Positions 19,887 through 26,438 of a stretch of DNA of 28,797 bases are shown here, piece after piece. The notes under the pieces were generated by a model, which saw only the letters and a program-made list of their open reading frames with translations, did no database searches and was not told where the DNA came from. This DNA comes from a virus: positions 1-28,797 of the IMG/VR virus record IMGVR_UViG_3300021960_000367; one strand, given 5' to 3'. The position numbers and the translations under genes were made by a program. The number at the start of each line of letters is the position of its first letter. Position 1 is the first letter of the stretch.

Positions 19887-20258
19887 TTATACCACCTGAT
19901 ACTCTTTATTCCACTGTCCTACGTTCACATCCACATAATATGCAGTGTCAAAGTAGTCAATCATCGCATCAGTGTTATCATACCACACATCTGCAGGTTT
20001 CATAGCACTAAACAACTCAACAAGAAAGTCCTTTGCCACACCACTGAAGTGTTCATGATACCAATAGGGGTTAATCTGATAATGATAACCACCATCAGAG
20101 TTAGAATCTTTTTTAAAGTCTATAGAACCACTCTTCAGGTTAACCACTAGAGTAGAATGGTTATTCACTGCAATAGACCCCTTCATACCGTACTTCTTCA
20201 GTACTTCTTTAATAGAAGGAGAGAGTTTCTTTTTAAGTTCTTGTGATACGTATGCCAT
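19887..20258 (-). CDS. Conserved hypothetical phage protein, 123 aa
   Basis: The ATG at 20256-20258 (MAYVSQELKKKLSPSIKEVL) follows GAGG by nine bases and is preferred to the longer open frame. I recognise the family by KKYGMKGSIAVNNHSTLVVN, then a short H-F-S-G-x-A-K-D-F-L segment and a C-terminal YYVDVNVGQWNKEYQV. It is widespread in phages and plasmids, with no known activity. It is the main gene behind the promoter at 20365-20394. Confidence 0.75.
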   Translation of the reverse strand: MAYVSQELKKKLSPSIKEVLKKYGMKGSIAVNNHSTLVVNLKSGSIDFKKDSNSDGGYHYQINPYWYHEHFSGVAKDFLVELFSAMKPADVWYDNTDAMIDYFDTAYYVDVNVGQWNKEYQVV

Positions 20259-20259
20259 G

Positions 20260-20358
20260 TTAGATAACCTCTGCAATAGTAAGTAATAGAAAGACTGATA
20301 CCATAGGGACGATAAAGTCACCATCTAAAAGTCCGTGTTCTTGTATAAATCTCATCAT
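20260..20358 (-). CDS. Possible 32-aa leaderless membrane microprotein
   Basis: ATGATG starts exactly at the predicted +1 of the 20365-20394 promoter. The frame reads MMRFIQEHGLLDGDF and then a hydrophobic IVPMVSVFLLLTIAEVI. It ends one base before the start of the 123-aa gene and covers that gene's ribosome site, so it may control its translation. There is no room for a Shine-Dalgarno. Confidence 0.42.
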   Translation of the reverse strand: MMRFIQEHGLLDGDFIVPMVSVFLLLTIAEVI

Positions 20359-20364
20359 GTAGCC

Positions 20365-20394
20365 ATTATATAAAAAAGTGAGGGGCATTGTCAA
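20365..20394 (-). promoter_or_regulatory. Promoter TTGACA-18-TATAAT
   Basis: Consensus -35 (20394-20389) and -10 (20370-20365) are separated by 18 bases. The sequence after the -10, GGCTACATGATGA, differs by one base from that after the element 1 promoter. The hairpin arms around the -35 do not pair well here (GAGTG against CCCCT), and no co-directional gene ends upstream. Confidence 0.85.
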
Positions 20395-20441
20395 CACTCA
20401 GAGACACACAGGTTTGACTCTGAATCTCTCTGAGATGCTGT

Positions 20442-20461
20442 GTGCGTGTGGGTGCGTGTGG
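20442..20461. repeat. 10-bp tandem repeat GTGCGTGTGG x2
   Basis: Two exact adjacent copies lie in the divergent region between the second and third CTCTGAGA octamers. Such short direct repeats are typical of protein-binding sites. Confidence 0.75.
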
Positions 20462-20701
20462 AGAAACCTCTGAGACCTACCACAAAATCTCCGCCGTGTC
20501 AACCCCTTGACTCCACGTTAAAAATCGTGTTTGTCTCCCCAAACAGCACCACCAAAACCCAAAATAATCCACTTTCTCCCACTCCCCTATATTTCGATTA
20601 TTATTACACACTTTGACACACTTCTACACACAATATATTCCCTTGCACCATAATCGCCTACAAATTATATTCAAAACCCCCTATACATAAGGGTTTCAGA
20701 G

Positions 20702-20710
20702 TGGTATAAT
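20702..20710 (+). promoter_or_regulatory. Extended -10 promoter TGGTATAAT, plus strand
   Basis: A perfect TATAAT with TGG immediately before it. No good -35 lies 17-18 bases upstream. It precedes the plus-strand nuclease gene by about 80 bases and is the only promoter seen for that island. Confidence 0.65.
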
Positions 20711-20788
20711 AGTTTTAAGTAACCGAGAAACGTAGATATATCCAAGGTGGAATAGTTACACGTCTCTCAAAAACAATAGGAGTAACCT

Positions 20789-21337
20789 ATGAACTTTGAA
20801 ATAAGTCAGACCTTAGATGGTCACATACAGACCTATGATACACCTCCATCAGCAGGTAAATCAGGTCAGAAAACAGGTGCAGAGTTTGAAAAAGAAGTCT
20901 TTGATTTCCTCACCTACAATGATATAAGTGTCCCTACACATTACCGTGATAATAAACGAATTGTTACACGTCCTGTCTACACTAATTATGTGGGCGCAAG
21001 AGGTAAAAAGGGTGATATGACTGCAATCATTAATGGTAAACAGTATCATGTTGAGTGTAAAAGACTTAACACTTGTGAGAGTCATATAGAGAAACTTGCA
21101 TATATCGACTTAAACCTGAGACATAATTGTTATAAATCGCAGCTCGTGTTAGTGTATTCTATAGGGTTGGTACCTGATAATAAGTACAATGAAGTGCAAA
21201 ACATGATGAATTCGATACGTGATGCAGGTGGGTTGGTGTTTGAATATAATGAATTTAGGAGTTGGATATATGAGTCCAAAAACAAGAAAGATACATCAAG
21301 AGACTATTACAACAGTCTTTACAGGATTACTGATTAA
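20789..21337 (+). CDS. PD-(D/E)XK nuclease-like protein, plus strand
   Basis: The 182-residue protein has T-G-A-E-F-E-K-E-V at residues 29-37, G-K-K-G-D-M at 72-77 (Asp76), and Y-H-V-E-C-K-R-L-N at 86-94 (Glu89, Lys91), the restriction-endonuclease core. TAGGAG lies seven bases before the ATG. An N-terminal extension of about 28 residues is Gly/Ser/Thr rich. Its strand, opposite to its surroundings, and its own promoter mark it as a separately controlled, probably acquired, gene. It could degrade host DNA or exclude other phages. Confidence 0.75.
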   Translation: MNFEISQTLDGHIQTYDTPPSAGKSGQKTGAEFEKEVFDFLTYNDISVPTHYRDNKRIVTRPVYTNYVGARGKKGDMTAIINGKQYHVECKRLNTCESHIEKLAYIDLNLRHNCYKSQLVLVYSIGLVPDNKYNEVQNMMNSIRDAGGLVFEYNEFRSWIYESKNKKDTSRDYYNSLYRITD

Positions 21338-21509
21338 TTACCCTTTGAATCTATTGGGTTTGTATATTTGTATTGACCTATTGGGGTGGTCTGATACGTT
21401 TTTAATAGGTACTACGATTACCCTATGGATGACACTTGTTGCATACACTAGAGTGTTTCTGATTCGCCGTCACTTTTACAATAAAGCACATATCGATTCT
21501 GATAACTAA
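21270..21509 (+). CDS. 79-aa membrane protein (DUF7220-like)
   Basis: The ATG at 21270 (MSPKTRKIHQETITTVFTGL) has AGGAG eight bases upstream. Two membrane helices (TTVFTGLLINYPLNLLGLYI, FLIGTTITLWMTLVAYTRVF) are followed by a conserved-looking R-x-x-L-I-R-R-H-F-Y-N end. I recall this layout from small T4-like phage proteins in the DUF7220 family. The first 68 bases overlap the nuclease gene in another frame, and the last 62 bases overlap the convergent oxygenase-like gene. Confidence 0.68.
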   Translation: MSPKTRKIHQETITTVFTGLLINYPLNLLGLYICIDLLGWSDTFLIGTTITLWMTLVAYTRVFLIRRHFYNKAHIDSDN

Positions 21510-22131
21510 CCGTCTTTTGATACATGGGTTTCTTTACGTATACGTCTAGTGCCATGGAGACACGTGGTTGTTGATATTGATTGGTTTTGACTTCGTGTTC
21601 GAGTCTATGTCCGACTATGGTGAGTTTCCCTACCTCGTTTGGTGTATATGAGGGTCGAGCGTCCCTGTAGTAGTGTGTACCAGTCTTGGGGTTACCTGAT
21701 AAAAACATGTTGCAGGGTATTACCTGATTAGGGTGATATTCATGGAAATGTCTATGCAGGTCTTCTCCTTGTCTCAGAACGTTGCACCAGCATTGTAATA
21801 ATACCCAATCCAAGTCTTTAAATTCATCCAGTCCCAACAAGCGTTGTGGTATATTCAGACGTTGGAAGTCAGGGTGATTTAACCAGTTATAGACATCATG
21901 TTGTCTTGTGAGACCCTTATAGGGTTTAGTGGAGGGGTTTGGTATGGCTTTGATTCTTTCTTCGTCTCTGAGGACGATATGAGTCATATAGTCGCATTCG
22001 TCAGGTGTGAAGAATGTATCAACTTCATTATAATAATAGGGGTCTAAGTCGAGACCCCTATTATCTTGAAGATATAACCTGTCTTCTTGTTGGTTATAAT
22101 ATTTGAGAATTTCTTGTTTTACAAAACCCAT
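21448..22131 (-). CDS. 2OG-Fe(II)-oxygenase-like protein
   Basis: The 227-residue protein has D-L-H-R-H-F-H-E-Y-H near residues 124-133 as candidate metal ligands, a G-T-H-Y-Y strand, G-K-L-T-I-V-G-H-R-L-E-H-E-V with a distal histidine, and R-V-S-M-A-L-D-V-Y with the 2OG-binding arginine. This is the family plan, but the first ligand motif is not a clear HxD. The C-terminus overlaps the plus-strand membrane gene tail to tail. It overlaps the glycosyltransferase-like gene by 13 bases. Confidence 0.65.
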   Translation of the reverse strand: MGFVKQEILKYYNQQEDRLYLQDNRGLDLDPYYYNEVDTFFTPDECDYMTHIVLRDEERIKAIPNPSTKPYKGLTRQHDVYNWLNHPDFQRLNIPQRLLGLDEFKDLDWVLLQCWCNVLRQGEDLHRHFHEYHPNQVIPCNMFLSGNPKTGTHYYRDARPSYTPNEVGKLTIVGHRLEHEVKTNQYQQPRVSMALDVYVKKPMYQKTVSYQNRYVLYCKSDGESETL

Positions 22132-22991
22132 AGGTGTAGGTACCTATCCGTAAATGGGTCTTTGTTGTCTTCTCCTCTTTCCAACACTAAGAATGAGCAT
22201 TGTTTGGTGATGTCACGATATTCATGATTGAATTCGATGAATTTCGCTTCAGGTTCACCACCCATACCTCTCCAGTTATCAGGATTAGATTCGAATTCAG
22301 GTCTGACGATGTCCTCATACAGGTCATTGACTTCCTTATTCTTTGCAACATTGTCGACATGGTAACCACCGAAGGTACCCTTTTTGACTGGTAAAACAAA
22401 CCCTTCGAATTCGTTCTCATAGAAATCAGCAACGTTATCGTACTTGGTTTGATACCCTTCAGGGTCTGTCATGAACTTACGATAAACATCACGTGTGTCA
22501 CCTGCAACAAAACCAAAATAACAGTCACTGTACGTATGTTCAGTGTCCCACCACTTTTCAGTTAGATGAATAAAGGGTAGGTTGTTGTCTGTGATATTGG
22601 TAATTTGTTCTGCATTGAACTTAAACGTTGTCTCACTAGTAGTCCCTCTGTCAGGGATACCATCAAAACAGAATCCTCCTGCTAGGTCACGTGCAATGAT
22701 GTTTGCATCGAAATACATGGTCTTAGTACCAGCACCGAAGAAATCATCGTAATTATGCAGTTCTAGTGGAATAAATTTAGGGTTGGTGATTTTATCGTTA
22801 CCCAAATAAGGAATAACACGAATGTCTTCATCCAATCCTGTCTTGTCGTCAGTCAATACGTTTAGACGACAATTTTGAAATCCTACGTCACGTAAGACTC
22901 GAATACGGTCTAAGGATAATTTGAATCGATTGATGTCCTCAGTCGTTACACCATTATCCTTGGTTTTTATACAAACTAATTCAATAGCCAT
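22119..22991 (-). CDS. Glycosyltransferase-like (GT-A fold) protein
   Basis: The 290-residue protein has an early strand (ELVCIKT), a helix R-F-K-L-S-L-D-R-I-R, then L-N-V-L-T-D-D and, after F-F-G-A-G-T-K, the strand T-M-Y-F-D-A-N-I-I. In GT-A enzymes this strand carries the D-x-D metal site; here it is D-A-N, so the second Asp is replaced. W-W-D-T-E-H and WRGMGGEPEAKFIEFNH follow. GGAG lies 12 bases before the ATG. It may transfer a sugar to DNA, a glycan or a virion protein. The assignment rests on layout only. Confidence 0.55.
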   Translation of the reverse strand: MAIELVCIKTKDNGVTTEDINRFKLSLDRIRVLRDVGFQNCRLNVLTDDKTGLDEDIRVIPYLGNDKITNPKFIPLELHNYDDFFGAGTKTMYFDANIIARDLAGGFCFDGIPDRGTTSETTFKFNAEQITNITDNNLPFIHLTEKWWDTEHTYSDCYFGFVAGDTRDVYRKFMTDPEGYQTKYDNVADFYENEFEGFVLPVKKGTFGGYHVDNVAKNKEVNDLYEDIVRPEFESNPDNWRGMGGEPEAKFIEFNHEYRDITKQCSFLVLERGEDNKDPFTDRYLHLWVL

Positions 22992-23016
22992 TTTATATTA
23001 TATCTCCAATAATAAA

Positions 23017-23355
23017 TTAACTTCTTCGCATCCGTGCAATATCTTTTGCATGTTCCTTGTCTTCCATGAAGATAGGCACCATGTTAGATTTGTGCATGGT
23101 TGCGATTCCTAACAATTTCCTCTCGCCACTATACACCATGGGTTCTTGACGTGGGGTCAAGTTTCCAGTTGTATGTGTGACTAGGGATGGAATTTCTTCC
23201 TTCACTTCTCTCATCACTTGGTCATAAATCTTCTGTTGTTGAGAGATTAGTTCATTATATTTAGTACGTTTTGACACAGTCTTAAAAGCATTGGTTTTTC
23301 TTTTCTTACCATGTGGCCCGTACTTGATACTTGAACCTAAATTTAAAAATCCCAT
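23017..23355 (-). CDS. Conserved phage protein, HKSNMVPIF motif, 112 aa
   Basis: The basic N-terminus (SSIKYGPHGKKRKTNAFKT) and a C-terminus with L-G-I-A-T-M-H-K-S-N-M-V-P-I-F and A-K-D-I-A-R-M-R-R are those of a family common in T4-like and other marine phages. There is no membrane segment and no activity known to me. It is transcribed from the promoter at 23388-23416. Confidence 0.75.
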   Translation of the reverse strand: MGFLNLGSSIKYGPHGKKRKTNAFKTVSKRTKYNELISQQQKIYDQVMREVKEEIPSLVTHTTGNLTPRQEPMVYSGERKLLGIATMHKSNMVPIFMEDKEHAKDIARMRRS

Positions 23356-23387
23356 AACTGACTCACTTATAATACAGTAATACTTCT

Positions 23388-23416
23388 ATTGTACTACAGA
23401 TGAGTCGTTCTGTCAA
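23388..23416 (-). promoter_or_regulatory. Promoter TTGACA-17-TACAAT
   Basis: TTGACA at 23416-23411 overlaps the TGA stop of the 72-aa gene, and TACAAT at 23393-23388 follows after 17 bases. There is no hairpin around the -35. It lies 33 bases before the start of the 112-aa gene. Confidence 0.78.
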
Positions 23417-23631
23417 TAGTGTTCTTCGTCTTTGTACATGAGTTTGTAGTCATCGTCTACCACTCTGAGTTCAATGCCGTTGTCTGTCACGTTGCACACT
23501 AGAGTGTCACCTAGTTCCAGTCCCAACATCTGTTGAGAAATCCCTGCATCTAATCGAATACCACTTTCCATCACTTCAATAACGTATCCATGAAGTGTTA
23601 CCGACCTACGGTCTCTATCTTGTTCAGTCAT
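23413..23631 (-). CDS. Hypothetical 72-aa phage protein
   Basis: The ATG at 23629-23631 has AGGAGA six bases upstream; the longer open frame is rejected. The protein is strand-rich (SVTLHGYVIEVMESGIRLDA, GDTLVCNVTDNGIELRVV), suggesting a small beta-barrel or AbrB-like fold. Its stop is part of the next promoter's -35 box. No family recognised. Confidence 0.68.
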   Translation of the reverse strand: MTEQDRDRRSVTLHGYVIEVMESGIRLDAGISQQMLGLELGDTLVCNVTDNGIELRVVDDDYKLMYKDEEHY

Positions 23632-23641
23632 TTTAGTCTCC

Positions 23642-23944
23642 TTAGACTTCTTTGATAAAAATACCATCGACCATCTTTCCTTTACGGTCTTTGATATCCA
23701 TCCATGCTTGGTTCATACAGTCACCCAAGGATAGATTGTTTCGTGTTGCAATGTTAATTAACACTACAATACAGTCTCCGATGTCGTCTGCAACATCCTT
23801 ACCCTTGCATACATTGTCACTGAGTTCACCGACTTCTTGAATCAGTTTGCATACTTGGTCTTTATCGTTTGCACCTTCGATAAGGTTTCTATCGTAGTGC
23901 CATTGTTTGATATTCTGTTCTAGTACATCTAAATCGTATCTCAT
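23642..23944 (-). CDS. mazG: MazG-like nucleotide pyrophosphohydrolase
   Basis: The 100-residue protein is one helical NTP-PPase domain: K-L-I-Q-E-V-G-E-L-S-D-N (Glu37 and Glu40) and V-A-D-D-I-G-D (Asp54 and Asp57) form the ExxE...(E/D)xxD metal site. MazG enzymes hydrolyse nucleoside triphosphates to monophosphates and may act on ppGpp or on modified or dispensable nucleotides. A MazG gene is common in marine T4-like phages. It is separated from tRNA-Ser by about 23 bases with a T-run. Confidence 0.8.
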   Translation of the reverse strand: MRYDLDVLEQNIKQWHYDRNLIEGANDKDQVCKLIQEVGELSDNVCKGKDVADDIGDCIVVLINIATRNNLSLGDCMNQAWMDIKDRKGKMVDGIFIKEV

Positions 23945-23967
23945 TACTGAGTCCTCATGTTAAAAAA

Positions 23968-24055
23968 TGGCGGAGAGGGTGGGATTCGAACCCACGGAAC
24001 CTTTCGGTTCGCTGGTTTTCAAGACCAGTCTATTCGACCACTCTAGCACCTCTCC
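23968..24055 (-). tRNA. tRNA-Ser (anticodon TGA)
   Basis: The 88-nt gene has acceptor GGAGAGG/CCTCTCC, discriminator G, encoded CCA, anticodon loop CTTGAAA, and the long variable arm of a class II serine tRNA. It reads UCA. Six T follow the CCA and could act as a terminator. It is four bases from tRNA-Ala. Confidence 0.93.
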
Positions 24056-24059
24056 TTCA

Positions 24060-24135
24060 TGGTGGAGCTGGGCGGGTTCGAACCGCCGACCCCCTGCTTG
24101 CAAAGCAGGTGCTCTCCCAACTGAGCTACAGCCCC
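24060..24135 (-). tRNA. tRNA-Ala (anticodon TGC)
   Basis: The 76-nt gene has acceptor GGGGCTG/CAGCTCC with the G3:U70 pair, the identity element of alanine tRNA, discriminator A and encoded CCA. The anticodon loop is TTTGCAAG. Its first ten bases end the upstream sulfotransferase gene, whose TAG stop is tRNA positions 8-10. Confidence 0.94.
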
Positions 24136-24809
24136 AAATCAAAATCTTCTTTCCATAACCATTGTACAAACAGTTTGGTCTGTTCGTCAAGGGGAAATTT
24201 GGGTAATATAAAATCATTTAGCATCTTTTTTGATGCATCTTCATTCGTCCATACTTTTGTGGTAAAATCTACAGACACATTATTACAGATGGGTGCAACC
24301 TCTCCTCTAACGTCCTTGATATGTATGGTACGTGCAAAAGGTTTACCGTCTCTACATATCCATCGTGCCTGTGGTGACATAATCATGTTAGTGTACACTT
24401 GATGGAATCTTGATTCACTCATCTGTCCTCTGAACTTAGGGACACCAGTTCCGTCTACATCTAAATTCATCATCACTGGAATGAATCGAAGACAAGACAC
24501 AAACCTTTCATATGGGTCACGTGTCATAGTGAACACATCGATGTTGTTCTCATCTATCCAGTCACCTAGTGTAGGATAGAGTTCAAATGCTTGGTCGATT
24601 GTGAGGTGAGCATGGTCATGCATTTCAACCTCTTCCATCTTTAAATTAGGATTATTAAAGAGTGGAAGAACACCATGCAGTGTCCTAAACCGATATTGAT
24701 GCCCATAGTTCATTTTTACATAGTTCAGTAAAAGTGAACCTGCAGTTTTAGGTGCATGAAAAAACAACCCTTCAAATTTACGTGTTTCTAAATTTTGTAA
24801 TCCGTACAT
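24126..24809 (-). CDS. Sulfotransferase
   Basis: [12 protein letters not shown] at residues 16-27 is the PAPS 5'-phosphosulfate loop (Lys21) of the Sulfotransfer_2-like family. [13 protein letters not shown] near residues 93-105 is the 3'-phosphate-binding site (Arg97, Ser105). The 227-residue protein is of normal size. It should move sulfate from PAPS to a sugar or other hydroxyl, so it depends on host PAPS. It ends inside tRNA-Ala. The ATG shares a base with the TAA of a small membrane ORF (TAATG). Confidence 0.85.
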   Translation of the reverse strand: MYGLQNLETRKFEGLFFHAPKTAGSLLLNYVKMNYGHQYRFRTLHGVLPLFNNPNLKMEEVEMHDHAHLTIDQAFELYPTLGDWIDENNIDVFTMTRDPYERFVSCLRFIPVMMNLDVDGTGVPKFRGQMSESRFHQVYTNMIMSPQARWICRDGKPFARTIHIKDVRGEVAPICNNVSVDFTTKVWTNEDASKKMLNDFILPKFPLDEQTKLFVQWLWKEDFDLGL

Positions 24810-24973
24810 TATGTAATCTGTAGTGTCAGTGACATGAGTATTGTTATAAGAATGAAAAACACTGCACCCAATCCGAGTGCAGTGAATAACACATTTGCTA
24901 AGTTAGGAGAGAACTTATCGAGTTCTCTTTTCGTCCCTACCCCTGTTAACAGGTTTTTTATTCTTCTTATCAC
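24809..24973 (-). CDS. Possible 54-aa membrane protein, GTG start
   Basis: The frame from the GTG at 24971-24973 gives a basic start (VIRRIKNLLTGVGTKRELDK) and one membrane helix (VLFTALGLGAVFFILITILM). It overlaps the zinc-finger gene by 59 bases and ends in TAATG with the sulfotransferase. No ribosome site is seen at this GTG; another GTG at 24892 would leave only the helix. The coupling to the sulfotransferase favours a real gene. Confidence 0.42.
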   Translation of the reverse strand: MIRRIKNLLTGVGTKRELDKFSPNLANVLFTALGLGAVFFILITILMSLTLQIT

Positions 24974-25103
24974 GTTCTATATGCCAATCATGAGAGCAAT
25001 ATGCATCACAAAATACATGAAGATTGCTATCATCAATCCAATACTTCACTTGAGTCAGGTCTAACATCGTCTGACACTGACTGCACTTCTGAAATTGACT
25101 CAT
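24915..25103 (-). CDS. 62-aa zinc-finger-like protein overlapping an oxygenase gene
   Basis: C-S-Q-C at residues 7-10 and, after about 21 residues, C-D-A-Y-C-S-H-D-W-H-I-E form a Cys-pair/Cys-Cys-His site like that of small treble-clef or MYM-type zinc fingers. The basic end (KKNKKPVNRGRDEKRTR) could bind nucleic acid. The first 71 bases lie in another frame within the acidic tail of the 2OG gene. Confidence 0.62.
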   Translation of the reverse strand: MSQFQKCSQCQTMLDLTQVKYWIDDSNLHVFCDAYCSHDWHIERDKKNKKPVNRGRDEKRTR

Positions 25104-25725
25104 CGTCTGTTCCTTCTTCTAATTGTTCGTCTTGAAATCCAAACCAAATTGCAAAGACCCATCGTTCTCCTTTGTATATGGGTTCCACTCCATGCCATCT
25201 TTTGGTTGAATGATTGAATGTTACCATTGTACCTCTACGAGGTTGAATTGTATGTCCTTCTACATTCAGTCTTCCTCCTTCATACTCCTCATTAAGAAAG
25301 AATATTGCAGTTGCAGTGTCCTCACTGTCTGCATCATCTTTATGAAACGGAAATAATGTACCCTCAGGATATCTAATAATTTGTGCATAATTAACTTTGC
25401 CATATTCAGGTGCTTTAGGTAAGTAGTCGTAACAAAACTCTATACATCTATCGAACTCTACACTGCCTGGCTGGAGAACTGTAAACTCTTTAGTGTCAGG
25501 TATAGAGTACTTCCAAGTGTGGTTCATGTCCTCTTCATTTACTGCAGCAACCTTATTTTCCTGTCCTTCATGTCCCATGGTTATTTCTGAAAAGGGAAGT
25601 CGCATGTGTTCATTAATTATATTATCACATTCCTCTCTTGACAAGAGTCTTTCTCCAATAATTAACATTGGAGGTGCATTGTCGTCAAAATCTTGTTTTA
25701 CTCTTTTAATATCTCTTCTTTTCAT
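25033..25725 (-). CDS. 2OG-Fe(II) oxygenase, P4H-type
   Basis: The 230-residue protein has a classic double-stranded beta-helix: F-P-F-H-K-D-D-A near residues 130-137 (HxD ligands), F-F-L-N-E-E-Y-E-G-G-R-L, P-R-R-G-T-M-V-T-F and K-R-W-H-G-V-E-P with the distal histidine, then G-E-R-W-V-F-A-I-W-F. It resembles prolyl-4-hydroxylase-type phage enzymes. The C-terminal 32 residues are acidic and low in complexity, and their DNA also encodes the zinc-finger start. It shares one base with the upstream oxygenase gene. Confidence 0.83.
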   Translation of the reverse strand: MKRRDIKRVKQDFDDNAPPMLIIGERLLSREECDNIINEHMRLPFSEITMGHEGQENKVAAVNEEDMNHTWKYSIPDTKEFTVLQPGSVEFDRCIEFCYDYLPKAPEYGKVNYAQIIRYPEGTLFPFHKDDADSEDTATAIFFLNEEYEGGRLNVEGHTIQPRRGTMVTFNHSTKRWHGVEPIYKGERWVFAIWFGFQDEQLEEGTDDESISEVQSVSDDVRPDSSEVLD

Positions 25726-26438
25726 TAGACTTGTCCATTGTAGTTAGGATTACCCCAAGGGTGGAAGAATCTCACCAATGTGTATCTCCACTTATCACCT
25801 GTAAATTTACTATAATCATCAATCCATGCACCATGTAATCTGTTGCCAGGGAATATGACACATCTATTGAACTTTGCAGGAATGATGTGTTCAACTGTAA
25901 AGTCATTCTCTACTGGATACAATAGATTCTTCTGTTCATCATTATGTATCCATTCACCACCATAGATTGCAGTACCACCATCATCCTCTTTGTCCAAATA
26001 CACTAGCATGTTAAGTGTTGCACTCAAATCAGGACATGAAAGTTCACTGTCGATATGAGGGTAGTGTTGCAGTTTATTATCAAACACTGTAAGAGTTTGA
26101 AAACAGTTCACTTCAATGATGTTCTGAAAACTGTATTCACCTTTCCAAAAATGCTGTCTGCATATGTCTTTGATTCTCTCGTTACTGTTAGTGTATAATC
26201 TTGTTGGATGACCAACTGTGTCTACAACTCTACAATCATTATAGTCAATACCGTTTCTAGAATTCTTTCGTTCTGAGTTGTATTTCCACATCGGCACTGG
26301 ACGTGACATTAAGTGTTCATAAATGTCATCAGGGTTCTCGTAAAAGTTATCAATTGTGATAACTTGAGTCTCCTCATCATATTGAGGTTCAATCGTTGGA
26401 CTTAATGCCCATAATTCTTCTGTTATATAAGGTTTCAT
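25725..26438 (-). CDS. 2OG-Fe(II)-oxygenase-like protein (DUF6445-like)
   Basis: The 237-residue protein has Q-H-Y-P-H-I-D-S-E near residues 124-132 (HxD), Y-L-D-K-E-D-D-G-G-T-A-I-Y-G, F-P-G-N-R-L-H-G-A-W with a distal histidine and R-Y-T-L-V-R-F-F-H with the arginine for 2-oxoglutarate. This matches DUF6445-type members of the cupin-like oxygenases. It is between two other oxygenase-like genes and overlaps the one before it by four bases (ATGA). Confidence 0.75.
   Translation of the reverse strand: MKPYITEELWALSPTIEPQYDEETQVITIDNFYENPDDIYEHLMSRPVPMWKYNSERKNSRNGIDYNDCRVVDTVGHPTRLYTNSNERIKDICRQHFWKGEYSFQNIIEVNCFQTLTVFDNKLQHYPHIDSELSCPDLSATLNMLVYLDKEDDGGTAIYGGEWIHNDEQKNLLYPVENDFTVEHIIPAKFNRCVIFPGNRLHGAWIDDYSKFTGDKWRYTLVRFFHPWGNPNYNGQV

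Larger units (their letters stand above)
20395..20788. other. 394-base divergent control region
   Basis: No gene is visible. The left part is unusually GC-rich for this genome and holds three CTCTGAGA-type octamers (20397-20404 inverted, 20428-20435, 20468-20475) and a perfect 10-bp tandem duplication, GTGCGTGTGG (20442-20461). The right part is a C-rich/AT-rich stretch leading to the plus-strand promoter at 20702-20710. It could hold operators or a replication-related site. Confidence 0.55.

Noticed and set aside
19508-20150. Plus-strand open frames of 91-113 codons
   Set aside because: They run antisense to the composite promoter and to the conserved 123-aa gene, lack ribosome sites and have no recognisable motifs.
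20497-20502. TTGACA on the minus strand preceded by GGGG, like the composite elements
   Set aside because: No -10-like hexamer occurs 16-19 bases downstream and there is no hairpin, so I did not call a promoter.
21270-21337. Possible frameshift between the nuclease and membrane genes on the plus strand
   Set aside because: The membrane gene has its own AGGAG site and a conserved-looking N-terminus, so two overlapping genes explain the data.
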